A stretch of DNA of 64,000 bases from Kocuria dechangensis (GTDB taxonomy: Bacteria > Actinomycetota > Actinomycetes > Actinomycetales > Micrococcaceae). Under the pieces are notes generated by a model that saw nothing but the letters and a program-made list of their open reading frames with translations, made no database searches and was not told the origin of the DNA. How positions within the stretch are numbered: position 1 is the stretch's first letter; each line of letters opens with the position of its first letter. The stretch spans positions 47,031 to 111,030 of the forward strand of contig NZ_BMEQ01000015.1 of the NCBI RefSeq assembly GCF_014636775.1, given 5' to 3'. The translations under genes and the position numbers were made by a program. Of the stretch, positions 44,521 through 52,774 are shown one piece after another.

Positions 44521-45666
44521 ATGGAACTTCTGCCCACCATCTGGTTCATCGCCATCGCGGTGCTGTGGACCGGCTTCATCGTCCTCGACGGCTTCGACCT
44601 CGGCGTCGGGATGCTCATGCTCACCAGCACCCGCGACGAGCGCCGGCGCCGCCAGATGCTCAACACCATCGGACCGGTGTGGGACGGCAACGAGGTGTGG
44701 CTGATCACCGCCGCCGCAGGCCTCTTCGCCGCCTTCCCGGACTGGTACGCCTCCCTGCTCTCCGCCCTCTACATCCCCTTCGTGTTCGTCCTGGTGGGAC
44801 TGATCCTGCGGGCGGTGTCCATCGAGTACCGGGGCAAGGGCCGCAGCGACCGGTGGCGTCGCTGGGCCGACCGGGCCCTGGGCGGGGGTTCGTTCCTGGT
44901 CGCCTTCGGGCTCGGCGCCGCCCTGGCCCTGACCACCACGGGCCTGCCGCTCGACGCCAACGGCGACCGGGTCGGGGGCGCCTTCGCCTGGTTCACCCCC
45001 TGGGCCGTGCTCGGCGGGCTCGCCCTGGTCGGGTTCTGCCTCGTGCACGCCTCGGCCTTCCTGGCCCTGAAGACCGACGGCCCCGTGCGGCTGCGGGCCC
45101 GGGGTCTCCTCGTCCGCCTCGGGCCCGCCGCGCTGGTGCCGTTCGTGGGCTGGGTGGTCGCGGTGCAGCTGCTCAACGGCAAGACCTGGACCTGGCCCCT
45201 GCTCGGCGCGGCGGCCGTCGCGGCGCTCTTCGGGTGGACCAGCGCCCGCCTGGGCCGCGAGGGCCGCGCCTTCGCCGGCTCCGCCGCGTTCCTGTGCTGC
45301 GGCCTCGCCTCGGTCTTCGCCAACGTCCACCCGGTGGTCCTGCCCTCCACCCTCGACGCCGCCAACGACCTGACGGTGACCAACGCGTCCAGCGGCGACT
45401 ACACCCTGGGGGTGCTCACCGTCGTGGCCGGGATCGGGCTGCCGCTGGTGCTCCTCTACCAGGGCTGGAGCTACTGGGTGTTCCGCCGGCGCCTGACGAC
45501 CGACCACCTTCCCGCCCCCCACCCGGTCGCGGCCGCCGTCGCGCGCACGCCCGCGCCGGCCGCCGGCCCCTCCGGCACGAGCGGCACCGGCACGAGCGGC
45601 ACCGGGGCGAGCGGCACCGGGGCGAGCGGCACCGGGGCGAGCGCCACCGGGACGCGGCGCGCATGA
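44521..45666 (+). CDS. cydB: Cytochrome bd oxidase subunit II
   Basis: A 381-residue CydB with eight or nine helices: TIWFIAIAVLWTGFIVLDGF with GFDLGVGML at the start, then GPVWDGNEVWLITAAAGLFA, both family hallmarks. The C-terminal 35 residues are not family sequence but a Gly-Thr-Ser-Ala tail coded by 15-bp repeats, and should be disordered in the cytoplasm. The ATG at 44521 comes 27 bases after cydA, and the stop overlaps the start of cydDC. Confidence 0.92.
   Translation: MELLPTIWFIAIAVLWTGFIVLDGFDLGVGMLMLTSTRDERRRRQMLNTIGPVWDGNEVWLITAAAGLFAAFPDWYASLLSALYIPFVFVLVGLILRAVSIEYRGKGRSDRWRRWADRALGGGSFLVAFGLGAALALTTTGLPLDANGDRVGGAFAWFTPWAVLGGLALVGFCLVHASAFLALKTDGPVRLRARGLLVRLGPAALVPFVGWVVAVQLLNGKTWTWPLLGAAAVAALFGWTSARLGREGRAFAGSAAFLCCGLASVFANVHPVVLPSTLDAANDLTVTNASSGDYTLGVLTVVAGIGLPLVLLYQGWSYWVFRRRLTTDHLPAPHPVAAAVARTPAPAAGPSGTSGTGTSGTGASGTGASGTGASATGTRRA
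45574..45648 (+). repeat. Five 15-bp tandem repeats in the cydB tail
   Basis: Five copies of GGxxCGAGCGGCACC in frame (the last with one change) encode G-T/A-S-G-T units. Such perfect units are prone to copy-number change by slippage, which would only lengthen or shorten the disordered tail. Confidence 0.8.
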
Positions 45667-48600
45667 GGCGCCCCCCACTGGGCCCGGGCGGTCCCGCGGC
45701 GGTCTTCGTCCTCGGCCTGCTGGGCGCGCTCAAGGCCCTCGCCCTGATCGGCATGGCCGAGGCGCTCGCCCGCGGCGTCGTCGGAGCGATCGCCGGCGAC
45801 ACGGCGGCCTGGCAGCAGGCCCTCCTGCTGGGGGCCGGGGCCGGGCTGCTGCGCGCCGGGACGACCTGGACCACCCAGGTCGTCGCCGCCCGCGCCGCCG
45901 GGCAGGCGAAGCGGGGGCTGCGCCGGGCGCTCGCCGCCCGCGTCCTGGCCGGGGGCAGCCACGACGTCGGCGCCACGACCACCGTGGGCACGGTCGGCCT
46001 CGACGCCCTGGACGAGTACTACGCGCGCGTGCTGCCCGCGGCCACCGCCGCCGCCACCGTGCCCCTGCTGGTCGGGGTCCGGATCCTGGCCGCCGACTGG
46101 GTCAGCGCCCTCGTCGTGGTGCTCACCGTGCCCCTGATCCCGGTGTTCATGGTCCTCGTCGGCCGGCACACGCAGGACAGGGCCGCGGAGTCCTCCGCCG
46201 CCCTCCAGCGGCTCTCCCACCACCTGGTCGAGCTCGCCCGTGGCCTGCCCGTCCTCGTGGGCCTGGGGCGGATGGACGAGCAGGCCCCCGCGCTGCGCCG
46301 CATCTCCGACGAGCACCGGCGGACGACCATGGCGACCCTGCGCACCGCGTTCCTCTCCGCGCTCGTGCTCGAGCTGATCGCCACGCTCTCCGTGGCAGTG
46401 GTGGCCGTGTTCGTCGGCGTGCGCCTCGTCCACGGCGAGCTGGACCTGCTGGTGGGACTCGTGGCCCTCATCCTCGCGCCGGAGTGCTTCGCCCCGCTCC
46501 GGGACCTCGGGGCGGCCTTCCATGCGGCCCAGGACGGCATGGCGGCCCTGCACCGCTCCCGCGAGATCGTCAGCGCGCCACCGCCCGCCGACATCCGGCG
46601 GGCCGGCGAACGGAGCCGGGACACCGCCGCCGCGCCCACCGTCCCCACCGCCACCGCCGCGCCCACGGTGCGGATCAGCGGACTGGTCGTGCGCTACCCG
46701 CACCGCCCCGCCCCGGCGCTGGCCGGCCTGGACGCCGAGTTCCCGGCCGGCACCATCACCAGCGTCGAAGGCCCCAGCGGCAGCGGCAAGTCGACCCTGC
46801 TCGGCGTCCTCGCCGGGACCGTCGAGGCCCACGACGGAACCGTCCACGGCGTCGTTCCCGGCTCGCTCGCCTGGGTGCCCCAGCACATCCACACCGTGGG
46901 CGCCACCGTCCTCGACGAGATCCGGCTCTACGCCCCCAGCGCGGCCTCCGCCCAGCACGCCCTCCGCCGGGTCGGTCTCGACCCGCTGGCCGGCACCGAC
47001 CCGGACCGCCTCAGTCCCGGGGAGCTGCGCCGGCTCGGCCTGGCGCGCGGGCTCGTCCGCCTCGACGCCGGAGCCCGCCTCCTGCTCCTCGACGAGCCCA
47101 CCGCCCACCTCGACCCCGCCGCCGCGCGCCGCGTCGAAGCTCTGATCGACGGCCTGCGCGGCACCACCACCGTGGTCCTGGCCTCCCACGAGACCGGGGT
47201 CACAGCCCTCGCCGACCAGCAGGTGCTGCTGGGCGCGCCTGCCGCCCCCCGCGACGGCGGCGGGCCCCACCCGCCCCAGGACGACACCGGGGCCGCGGAG
47301 GGACCGGCGCCCGCCGACCACCGCGGGCCGTCGCCCCACCCCGCACCGGCGGGGTCCTCGGGCGGTGCCCTGCGCGAGCTCGCCGTGTTCCTCGCGCCCG
47401 CCCGCGGGCGCTGGCTCGGGGCGGCGGCCCTGGGCACCGCGGCGGCCCTGTTCGCGGCGGCCCTCACCATGCTCTCGGGCTGGCTGATCGTGCGCGCCGC
47501 CGAGCAGCCGGGGATCATGTACCTGATGGTCGCGATCGTCGGCGTCCGCTTCTTCGGCATCGGCCGCGCCGTGCTGCGCTACGCCGAGCGACTGACCACC
47601 CACGACGCCGTCCTGTCCGCCACCACCGAGCTCAGGGCGCGGCTGTGGGCCGGGCTGGCCGCCTGCGGCCTGGCCTCGCGGGCCATGGCCACCGGCGCCG
47701 CGGCGCTGGAGCACCTGGTGGCGGCGGCCGACCGGGTCCGCGACCTGGTGCCCCGGGTGCTGCAGCCGCCGGTGGTCGGCGCCGGCACCGCCCTCGCGGC
47801 CGTCCTCGCCGTGGGGATCCTGTGCCCGCCGGCCCTCCCCGCGCTGGGGGTCGCCGTGGTCGGCGGCCTCGGCGCCGGACCCCTGACGGCGCTGGTGGCC
47901 GACCGCTCCGCGGCCCGCCGCCTGACCGTGGTGCGCTCCGGGGTGATCCGCCGGTTCGCCGCGATGGTCGCCGCCTCCGGGGAGCTGCGGGCCAACGGCC
48001 GGGCCGAGGACGTGCTCGCCCGCCTCGACGACCTCGAGGGGCGGGCGGTGGCGGCCACCCGGGCCGGCGCCTGGGCGCGGGGGCTGGGCGAGGCCGTCGT
48101 GGTGCTGGCCTGCTCGCTCTCCAGCGTGCTGATGCTGCCGGCGACCGCAGGGGCCGTCGCCGGCGGGACGATCTCCGCACCGGTGGTCGCCGCGCTCGTG
48201 CTGCTGCCCCTGGGGCTGATCGACCCGCTGCTGGGCGTCGTCGACGCCGTGCAGCAGTGGCCCGCGCTGGCCGAGGCGCTGCGGAGGGTCCGTGCCGTCA
48301 CCGCGGGAGCCGCCCGCCAGGAAGCGCCCGGGACCTCTCCCGGGCCGGCCCCGCCCCCGATCCGGGAGCTGGCGCTGGACGACCTGGGCGTGGCCTGGCC
48401 CCAGGCACTGGCCCCGGCGTTCCGCCACCTCCGGGCCACCGTACGGCGAGGCCACTGGCTCGTCGTCGAGGGCCCCTCCGGCTCCGGCAAGTCCACCCTG
48501 CTGGCCACCCTCCTGGGCCACCTGCCCGCCGCGGAGGGCTCGTGGCGGGTCGACGGCCTCGACAGCACCGCCTTCGACGCCGGCCGGCTGCGGCAGCGCT

Positions 48601-49091
48601 TCGCCTGGTGCCCGCAGGAGGCACACCTGTTCGACTCCACGATCCGCGGCAACCTCCTGCTCGCCCGCGGGAGGGACGACCGGCCCACCGACGAGGAGAT
48701 GCACGAGGTCCTCGCCCGCGTGGGGCTGGCCCCGTTCCTGGACGGCCTTCCCGACGGCCTGGACACACCGGTCGGGCCCGGCGGCGGGAACCTCTCGGGG
48801 GGACAGCGCCAGCGCGTCGCCGTGGCCAGGGCGCTGCTCACCCGCGCCGACGTCGTGCTCCTCGACGAGCCGACCGCCCACCTGGACGCCCCCGCCGCCG
48901 ACTCCCTGATCGCGGATCTGCGCTCGGCCCTGGCCGACCGGATCGTCGTCCTGGTGACCCACCACGCCGGACAGCGTTCCCGGGCGGACGCTCACCTCCG
49001 CCTGCCCGGGGCGAGCCCTCCCTGCGCACCGCGGCGCGGCGACCGGGCGCAGGCCGGGAGCGGCGCCCTGTCGCTGACAGGTGCCTTCTGA
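45663..49091 (+). CDS. cydDC: CydD-CydC fused heterodimeric ABC exporter
   Basis: An 1142-residue fusion of CydD and CydC, the exporter (glutathione/cysteine or heme-linked) needed for cytochrome bd assembly. The first half has six helices, then an ABC domain: GPSGSGKSTLLGVLAG, degenerate signature LSPGELRRLG, LLLLDEPTAHLD. The second half repeats this: helices from residue about 580, GPSGSGKSTLLATLLG near 940, LSGGQRQRVAVARALL and VVLLDEPTAHLD. The Asp/Pro-rich linker lies near residues 525-560. ATGA overlap with cydB. The last 25 residues are non-family sequence. Confidence 0.92.
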   Translation: MRRPPLGPGGPAAVFVLGLLGALKALALIGMAEALARGVVGAIAGDTAAWQQALLLGAGAGLLRAGTTWTTQVVAARAAGQAKRGLRRALAARVLAGGSHDVGATTTVGTVGLDALDEYYARVLPAATAAATVPLLVGVRILAADWVSALVVVLTVPLIPVFMVLVGRHTQDRAAESSAALQRLSHHLVELARGLPVLVGLGRMDEQAPALRRISDEHRRTTMATLRTAFLSALVLELIATLSVAVVAVFVGVRLVHGELDLLVGLVALILAPECFAPLRDLGAAFHAAQDGMAALHRSREIVSAPPPADIRRAGERSRDTAAAPTVPTATAAPTVRISGLVVRYPHRPAPALAGLDAEFPAGTITSVEGPSGSGKSTLLGVLAGTVEAHDGTVHGVVPGSLAWVPQHIHTVGATVLDEIRLYAPSAASAQHALRRVGLDPLAGTDPDRLSPGELRRLGLARGLVRLDAGARLLLLDEPTAHLDPAAARRVEALIDGLRGTTTVVLASHETGVTALADQQVLLGAPAAPRDGGGPHPPQDDTGAAEGPAPADHRGPSPHPAPAGSSGGALRELAVFLAPARGRWLGAAALGTAAALFAAALTMLSGWLIVRAAEQPGIMYLMVAIVGVRFFGIGRAVLRYAERLTTHDAVLSATTELRARLWAGLAACGLASRAMATGAAALEHLVAAADRVRDLVPRVLQPPVVGAGTALAAVLAVGILCPPALPALGVAVVGGLGAGPLTALVADRSAARRLTVVRSGVIRRFAAMVAASGELRANGRAEDVLARLDDLEGRAVAATRAGAWARGLGEAVVVLACSLSSVLMLPATAGAVAGGTISAPVVAALVLLPLGLIDPLLGVVDAVQQWPALAEALRRVRAVTAGAARQEAPGTSPGPAPPPIRELALDDLGVAWPQALAPAFRHLRATVRRGHWLVVEGPSGSGKSTLLATLLGHLPAAEGSWRVDGLDSTAFDAGRLRQRFAWCPQEAHLFDSTIRGNLLLARGRDDRPTDEEMHEVLARVGLAPFLDGLPDGLDTPVGPGGGNLSGGQRQRVAVARALLTRADVVLLDEPTAHLDAPAADSLIADLRSALADRIVVLVTHHAGQRSRADAHLRLPGASPPCAPRRGDRAQAGSGALSLTGAF

Positions 49092-49122
49092 CGGAAGCGG
49101 GAATTGCGTCGCGGGGATCCGG

Positions 49123-49431
49123 CTACGTGCCCGCAGGCCGGCAGGCCGTGCTCACGGGCTCCGGGGCCGGCTCCTCCGCCGTGATCCGGAGGTCCACGAG
49201 GTCGGCCCCCTCGAGCACCGGCAGCACCCGGGCGGCCAGCAGCGTCAGGGCGGCCGATCCCGCGGCCGTGTGCGTGTCCGCCTGCACGTGCAGCACCACG
49301 GTGGCTCCCCGCGACCCGCTGCTGCGGAGCACGCAGGCGCCCGGCGAGCTGTCGTCCAGGAGGGCCCGGACCGCGGTCTCGTCCACACGGCACACGGTGC
49401 GGATCGTCGCCTCGACCGTCCACGCGCTCAT
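49123..49431 (-). CDS. Hypothetical protein
   Basis: A 102-residue protein: WTVEATIRTVCRVDETAVRA, then a strand-like ATVVLHVQADTHTAAGSAAL, helix and another strand with RITAEEPAPEP at the end. It may be an alpha/beta ferredoxin-like fold, but I recognise no family. The ATG at 49431 lies behind GGGGGGAA. It converges on cydDC. Confidence 0.6.
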   Translation of the reverse strand: MSAWTVEATIRTVCRVDETAVRALLDDSSPGACVLRSSGSRGATVVLHVQADTHTAAGSAALTLLAARVLPVLEGADLVDLRITAEEPAPEPVSTACRPAGT

Positions 49432-49663
49432 CGGTTCCCCCCACCGTGCGTCGGTTCTGAACGGGGCGGGTCGGGGCCGGCAGTGCGGCCCCGACCCGCC
49501 CCGGAGGCGCGGCGGCACCTCCTTGAGGCTCATGATGGGAACGGGCCGGGCCGGGACGCAACAGGCCACCGCCTCCGGTGCGCATTCGGGCCAGGCGGTG
49601 CACTTCGCGGCCCACCGGGGCGTCATGGTCGGACGCTCCGGCGGCGGAGGATCGAGCGGGGGC

Positions 49664-50005
49664 TCACTCGTGCGGGACGACCGCCAGGTGCTCAGGCCGC
49701 ACGGGGACCGTGCGGGGCTCGTACTCGGGGTGCTTGCCCAGCCAGCCCTTGATGTAGGGGCAGACCACCACGACCGGCAGCCCGGCCTCGATGGTGCGGT
49801 CCAGCGCGTAGCGGGCCAGCTTCGAGGCCAGACCGCGCCCCGCGTAGGCGTCGTCGACGGTGGTGTGCCAGAAGATCCGCTGCGGGCCCGTCGGGTCGTC
49901 GAACGGCACATACTCGGTCCAGCCCACGGGACTGTCCCCGTCGACGACCTCGTAGCGCAGCAGGTCGGGGTTGTGGCGCACGGTGATGCTGGGATCGGTC
50001 TCCAC
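49664..50005 (-). CDS. GNAT-type N-acetyltransferase, short YjdJ-like form
   Basis: A 113-residue minimal GNAT domain: LLRYEVVDGDSPVGWTEYVP, then HTTVDDAYAGRGLASKLARY with the acyl-CoA-binding RGxG-type loop, and VVVVCPYIKGWLGKHPEY at the end. This compact subfamily acetylates unknown small or protein targets. The GTG at 50005 is fixed by AGGAG upstream. About 75 bases separate it from the AhpD-like gene on the same strand. Confidence 0.82.
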   Translation of the reverse strand: METDPSITVRHNPDLLRYEVVDGDSPVGWTEYVPFDDPTGPQRIFWHTTVDDAYAGRGLASKLARYALDRTIEAGLPVVVVCPYIKGWLGKHPEYEPRTVPVRPEHLAVVPHE

Positions 50006-50079
50006 GGCGGTCTCCTGGGTCGGCCCCGGACGGGCGCGGGGCGGTGCGGGCGGTGCGGTGCGGGAAACGACGGGCGCGG

Positions 50080-50553
50080 TCAGCGGAGGTCGGGGTCGTG
50101 CCGCACCGGGTGGCGGGAGAGGATCGACACCCGGTTGAAGGCGTTGATCGTCACCGCCGCCCACTGCAGCGCCGAGTACTGCTCGTCGGTCAGGGCGTCG
50201 CGGGCGGTGGCGAGCTCCTCCAGCCGGGTCTCGTCGTCGGGCAGCAGCGTGGCGGCCTCGCCGATGGCCAGGGCGGCCCGCTCCACCTCGGTGTACAGGT
50301 CCACCTCCCGCCAGGCGCTCAGCACGGCCAGCTGCTGCCCGCTGATGCCGGCCTTGAGCGCCAGGCGGACGTGCATGTCCAGGCAGTACGCGCAGGCGTT
50401 GAGCTGCGAGACCCGCACGTTCATCAGCTCCACCACCGCAGGGGTGAGCCCCGCGCCCTCGGCGGCGGCGTGGACCTTCCGGGACAGGCCGTTGAGCGCC
50501 CGCCAGCTGCCCGGGTCGGCCTTGTCGAGGAAGAAGCGGTGGGCGTCGGTCAT
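50080..50553 (-). CDS. AhpD-like / carboxymuconolactone decarboxylase family protein
   Basis: A 157-residue helical protein with the redox motif NACAYCLDMHVRLA near residue 52 (CxxC with the histidine three residues on), typical of AhpD-like peroxidase-associated proteins. ATG at 50553 follows GAGGAGC. It probably helps detoxify peroxides or reacts with a small thiol. The GNAT gene follows on the same strand. Confidence 0.82.
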   Translation of the reverse strand: MTDAHRFFLDKADPGSWRALNGLSRKVHAAAEGAGLTPAVVELMNVRVSQLNACAYCLDMHVRLALKAGISGQQLAVLSAWREVDLYTEVERAALAIGEAATLLPDDETRLEELATARDALTDEQYSALQWAAVTINAFNRVSILSRHPVRHDPDLR

Positions 50554-50709
50554 GTCTGCTCCTCGGCGACTGGGGGGCGCGGCGCGGGCGCCGGGCGGGG
50601 CGTGGGCCCGTCACGTCGTCGCGCGGCGCCGGGGGACGAGCTGATCCTGATCATAGTTCGTCCTGTGCGGCAGGCCGGCGCACCCTGGCACGGGCCGTCC
50701 GCGACCGGG

Positions 50710-51651
50710 TCAACTGACGTAGCGGCGCGCCGTGCTGGTGCGCTGGGACTCCTCCAGGGCCAGGAACCGCCGTTCGACCCGGTCCGGCAGGGGACGCCGT
50801 TCGCGCAGCACCCACGGCGCCCCGCGCAGGGCGTCGAGCAGGGCCAGGGCGGTCACCCTGTCCCGGGGCGCGCCGACGAGGACGTCGCGGCTGCGGCGCA
50901 GCGCCGCCCGCAACGGCCGCCGGAGCCAGATGAACCACAGCGTGTTGCGCAGCCCGTGCCGCCGCCGCAGGTCCGGGTCGCGGACCGTCGACGCCCGGTG
51001 GTGGACCACGACGTCCGGGAGGTGGCACAGCTCCCAGCCGGCGGTCGCGAGGTCCGCGGCGAGGAGCTCCTCCTCACCGCCGAGCCACAACCGCTCGCTG
51101 AACCCGCCCACCTGGCGGAAGGCCGCGCGGCGGACCACGGAGGCGCCGGCCAGGAAGCTGCCCAGCGCCGGTCCCGGCAGCCACTCGGGTCCCTCGACGG
51201 GGGAGTGCAGCAGCTCCGCGTTGATGGGGTCCTCCCGCGCGCCGGGCTCCACGAGGATCCTGCCGGTGACCACGCCGATCCGGGGGTGGGCGTCGAGGGC
51301 GTCGGCGGCGCGGCGCAGGGCACCGGGCTCCCACCAGGTGTCGTCGTCGCAGAACGCGACGTAGGGGGCGTCCACCCGCTCCACGGCGACGTTGCGCCCC
51401 ACCGCGCCCAGGTTCACCGGGCTCGCCACGAGCTCGGCCCACGCGTGCTGCTCCCGGACCGCCTCGGCGGTGCCGTCCGCCGAGCCGTTGTCGACGACGA
51501 CGACGTGCGGGCGCTCCGGCAGCTCCCGCAGCCGGGACAGCGCCAGGAGGGCCTCGTCCCGGCGGTTGTGGGTGATCATCACGACCGCCGTGCGCGGGTC
51601 GGGTCGGACGTCCTCCGGGGGCTGCGGCGTGTGCGGGGCGGGGTCGGTCAC
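50710..51651 (-). CDS. Family 2 glycosyltransferase
   Basis: A 313-residue GT2 protein: TAVVMITHNRRDEALLALSR, VVVDNGSADGTAEAVREQ and YVAFCDDDTWWEPGAL with the metal-site DDD near residue 105. A glycine-rich acceptor loop and GGEEELLAADLATAGW follow. GTG at 51651 overlaps the previous gene's stop (GTGA). It is close in plan to its neighbour, so the pair probably came from a duplication and adds two sugars to the same glycan. Confidence 0.87.
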   Translation of the reverse strand: MTDPAPHTPQPPEDVRPDPRTAVVMITHNRRDEALLALSRLRELPERPHVVVVDNGSADGTAEAVREQHAWAELVASPVNLGAVGRNVAVERVDAPYVAFCDDDTWWEPGALRRAADALDAHPRIGVVTGRILVEPGAREDPINAELLHSPVEGPEWLPGPALGSFLAGASVVRRAAFRQVGGFSERLWLGGEEELLAADLATAGWELCHLPDVVVHHRASTVRDPDLRRRHGLRNTLWFIWLRRPLRAALRRSRDVLVGAPRDRVTALALLDALRGAPWVLRERRPLPDRVERRFLALEESQRTSTARRYVS

Positions 51652-52661
51652 GGGGTCGCCTCCGGAGCGGCGACCGGGGCGGCGCCCGGAGCCGCCGGGG
51701 CGGGTGCGCGCAGCACGGCGAGCGCGGCCTCCGTCGCCGGGGTGAGCCGCTTCCGGGCGCGCAGGGCCGCCGGGACCTGCGGGAGGGCGCGGCGCAGGCC
51801 GCGGCGTCCGACGCGCCCGCCGAGCAGCGCGGCGGAGAGCTCGTGCGCCACCACCCGCCAGGGCCGGCGCATCAGGGCGGTCAGGACGCTGCTCCGCACG
51901 AGGGCCGAGCGCCGCAGGCCGGGGCTCGACCTGCTCGGGGACGGGTGGTGGTGGGCCCGGACCTCGGGGACGTAGGACAGGCGCCAGCCGGCGTCGTGCA
52001 GGTCGAGGGCCACGCGCTCCTCCTCGCCGGGGAAGCGGACGACGTCGTCGAAGCCGCCGACCTCGAGGAACGCCGAGCGGCGCACGAGCGTCCCGCAGGC
52101 CACGAAGCCCAGCAGCGCGGGGCCGGGACAGCCGGCGGGAATGCCGAGCGGGGACGCGGCGAGCACCGCGTTGAGCGGGTCCGGGCGCTCCTCGGGCCCC
52201 ACGGCGATGGAGCCGGCGATCAGCCCGAGCCGCGGGTGGGCGTCGAAGACGGCGGCGGCCCGCGCGAGCGCGCCGGGGGCCCACCAGGAGTCGTCGTCGG
52301 CGAAGGCGACGTACGGGGTGCGGGCCAGGCGCACGCCGATCGTGCGGGCGGCCGCGCCGATGTTGCGCGGGAGCTCCACGACGTGCACGTGCGGGTGGGC
52401 GGCGCGCACGGCCTCGACGGAGCCGTCCGTCGAGGCGTTGTCGACGACGATCACCGGGGCCTCGTGCCGGCCCAGGGACGCGACGAGCTCGTCCCGGCGG
52501 TTGCGGGTGGCCACGACGACCGTGACGCGGGCCGGCACGTCCTGGGCGTCGAGGCGGCGGGCGGGGGCGGGTCGGGTGCGCAAGGGGAACCTCCGGGAAC
52601 GCGGTCGGCGGCGGCGCGGCCCGCGGGTGCGGACCCGCGACCCATCGTAGGGGCACGTCAT
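51648..52661 (-). CDS. Family 2 glycosyltransferase
   Basis: A 337-residue GT2 protein with the same domain plan as the next gene: VTVVVATRNRRDELVASLGR, VIVVDNASTDGSVEAVRA and YVAFADDDSWWAPGALARAA, then GEEERVALDLHDAGW. ATG at 52661 gives an arginine-rich N-terminal 45 residues that may be over-extended; a start closer to RVTVVVATRN is possible. It faces the ATP-grasp operon divergently. Confidence 0.82.
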   Translation of the reverse strand: MTCPYDGSRVRTRGPRRRRPRSRRFPLRTRPAPARRLDAQDVPARVTVVVATRNRRDELVASLGRHEAPVIVVDNASTDGSVEAVRAAHPHVHVVELPRNIGAAARTIGVRLARTPYVAFADDDSWWAPGALARAAAVFDAHPRLGLIAGSIAVGPEERPDPLNAVLAASPLGIPAGCPGPALLGFVACGTLVRRSAFLEVGGFDDVVRFPGEEERVALDLHDAGWRLSYVPEVRAHHHPSPSRSSPGLRRSALVRSSVLTALMRRPWRVVAHELSAALLGGRVGRRGLRRALPQVPAALRARKRLTPATEAALAVLRAPAPAAPGAAPVAAPEATP

Positions 52662-52774
52662 CCCCGGCCTGCGGCGGTGCCGCGTGACACAATCTGGTTA
52701 CGGCTGCGAAATGTGGTCGAGCCATACTCACGGAAAGACCGCCGAAGCCCCGGAAAGGCGCGTGATCGCCCGAC

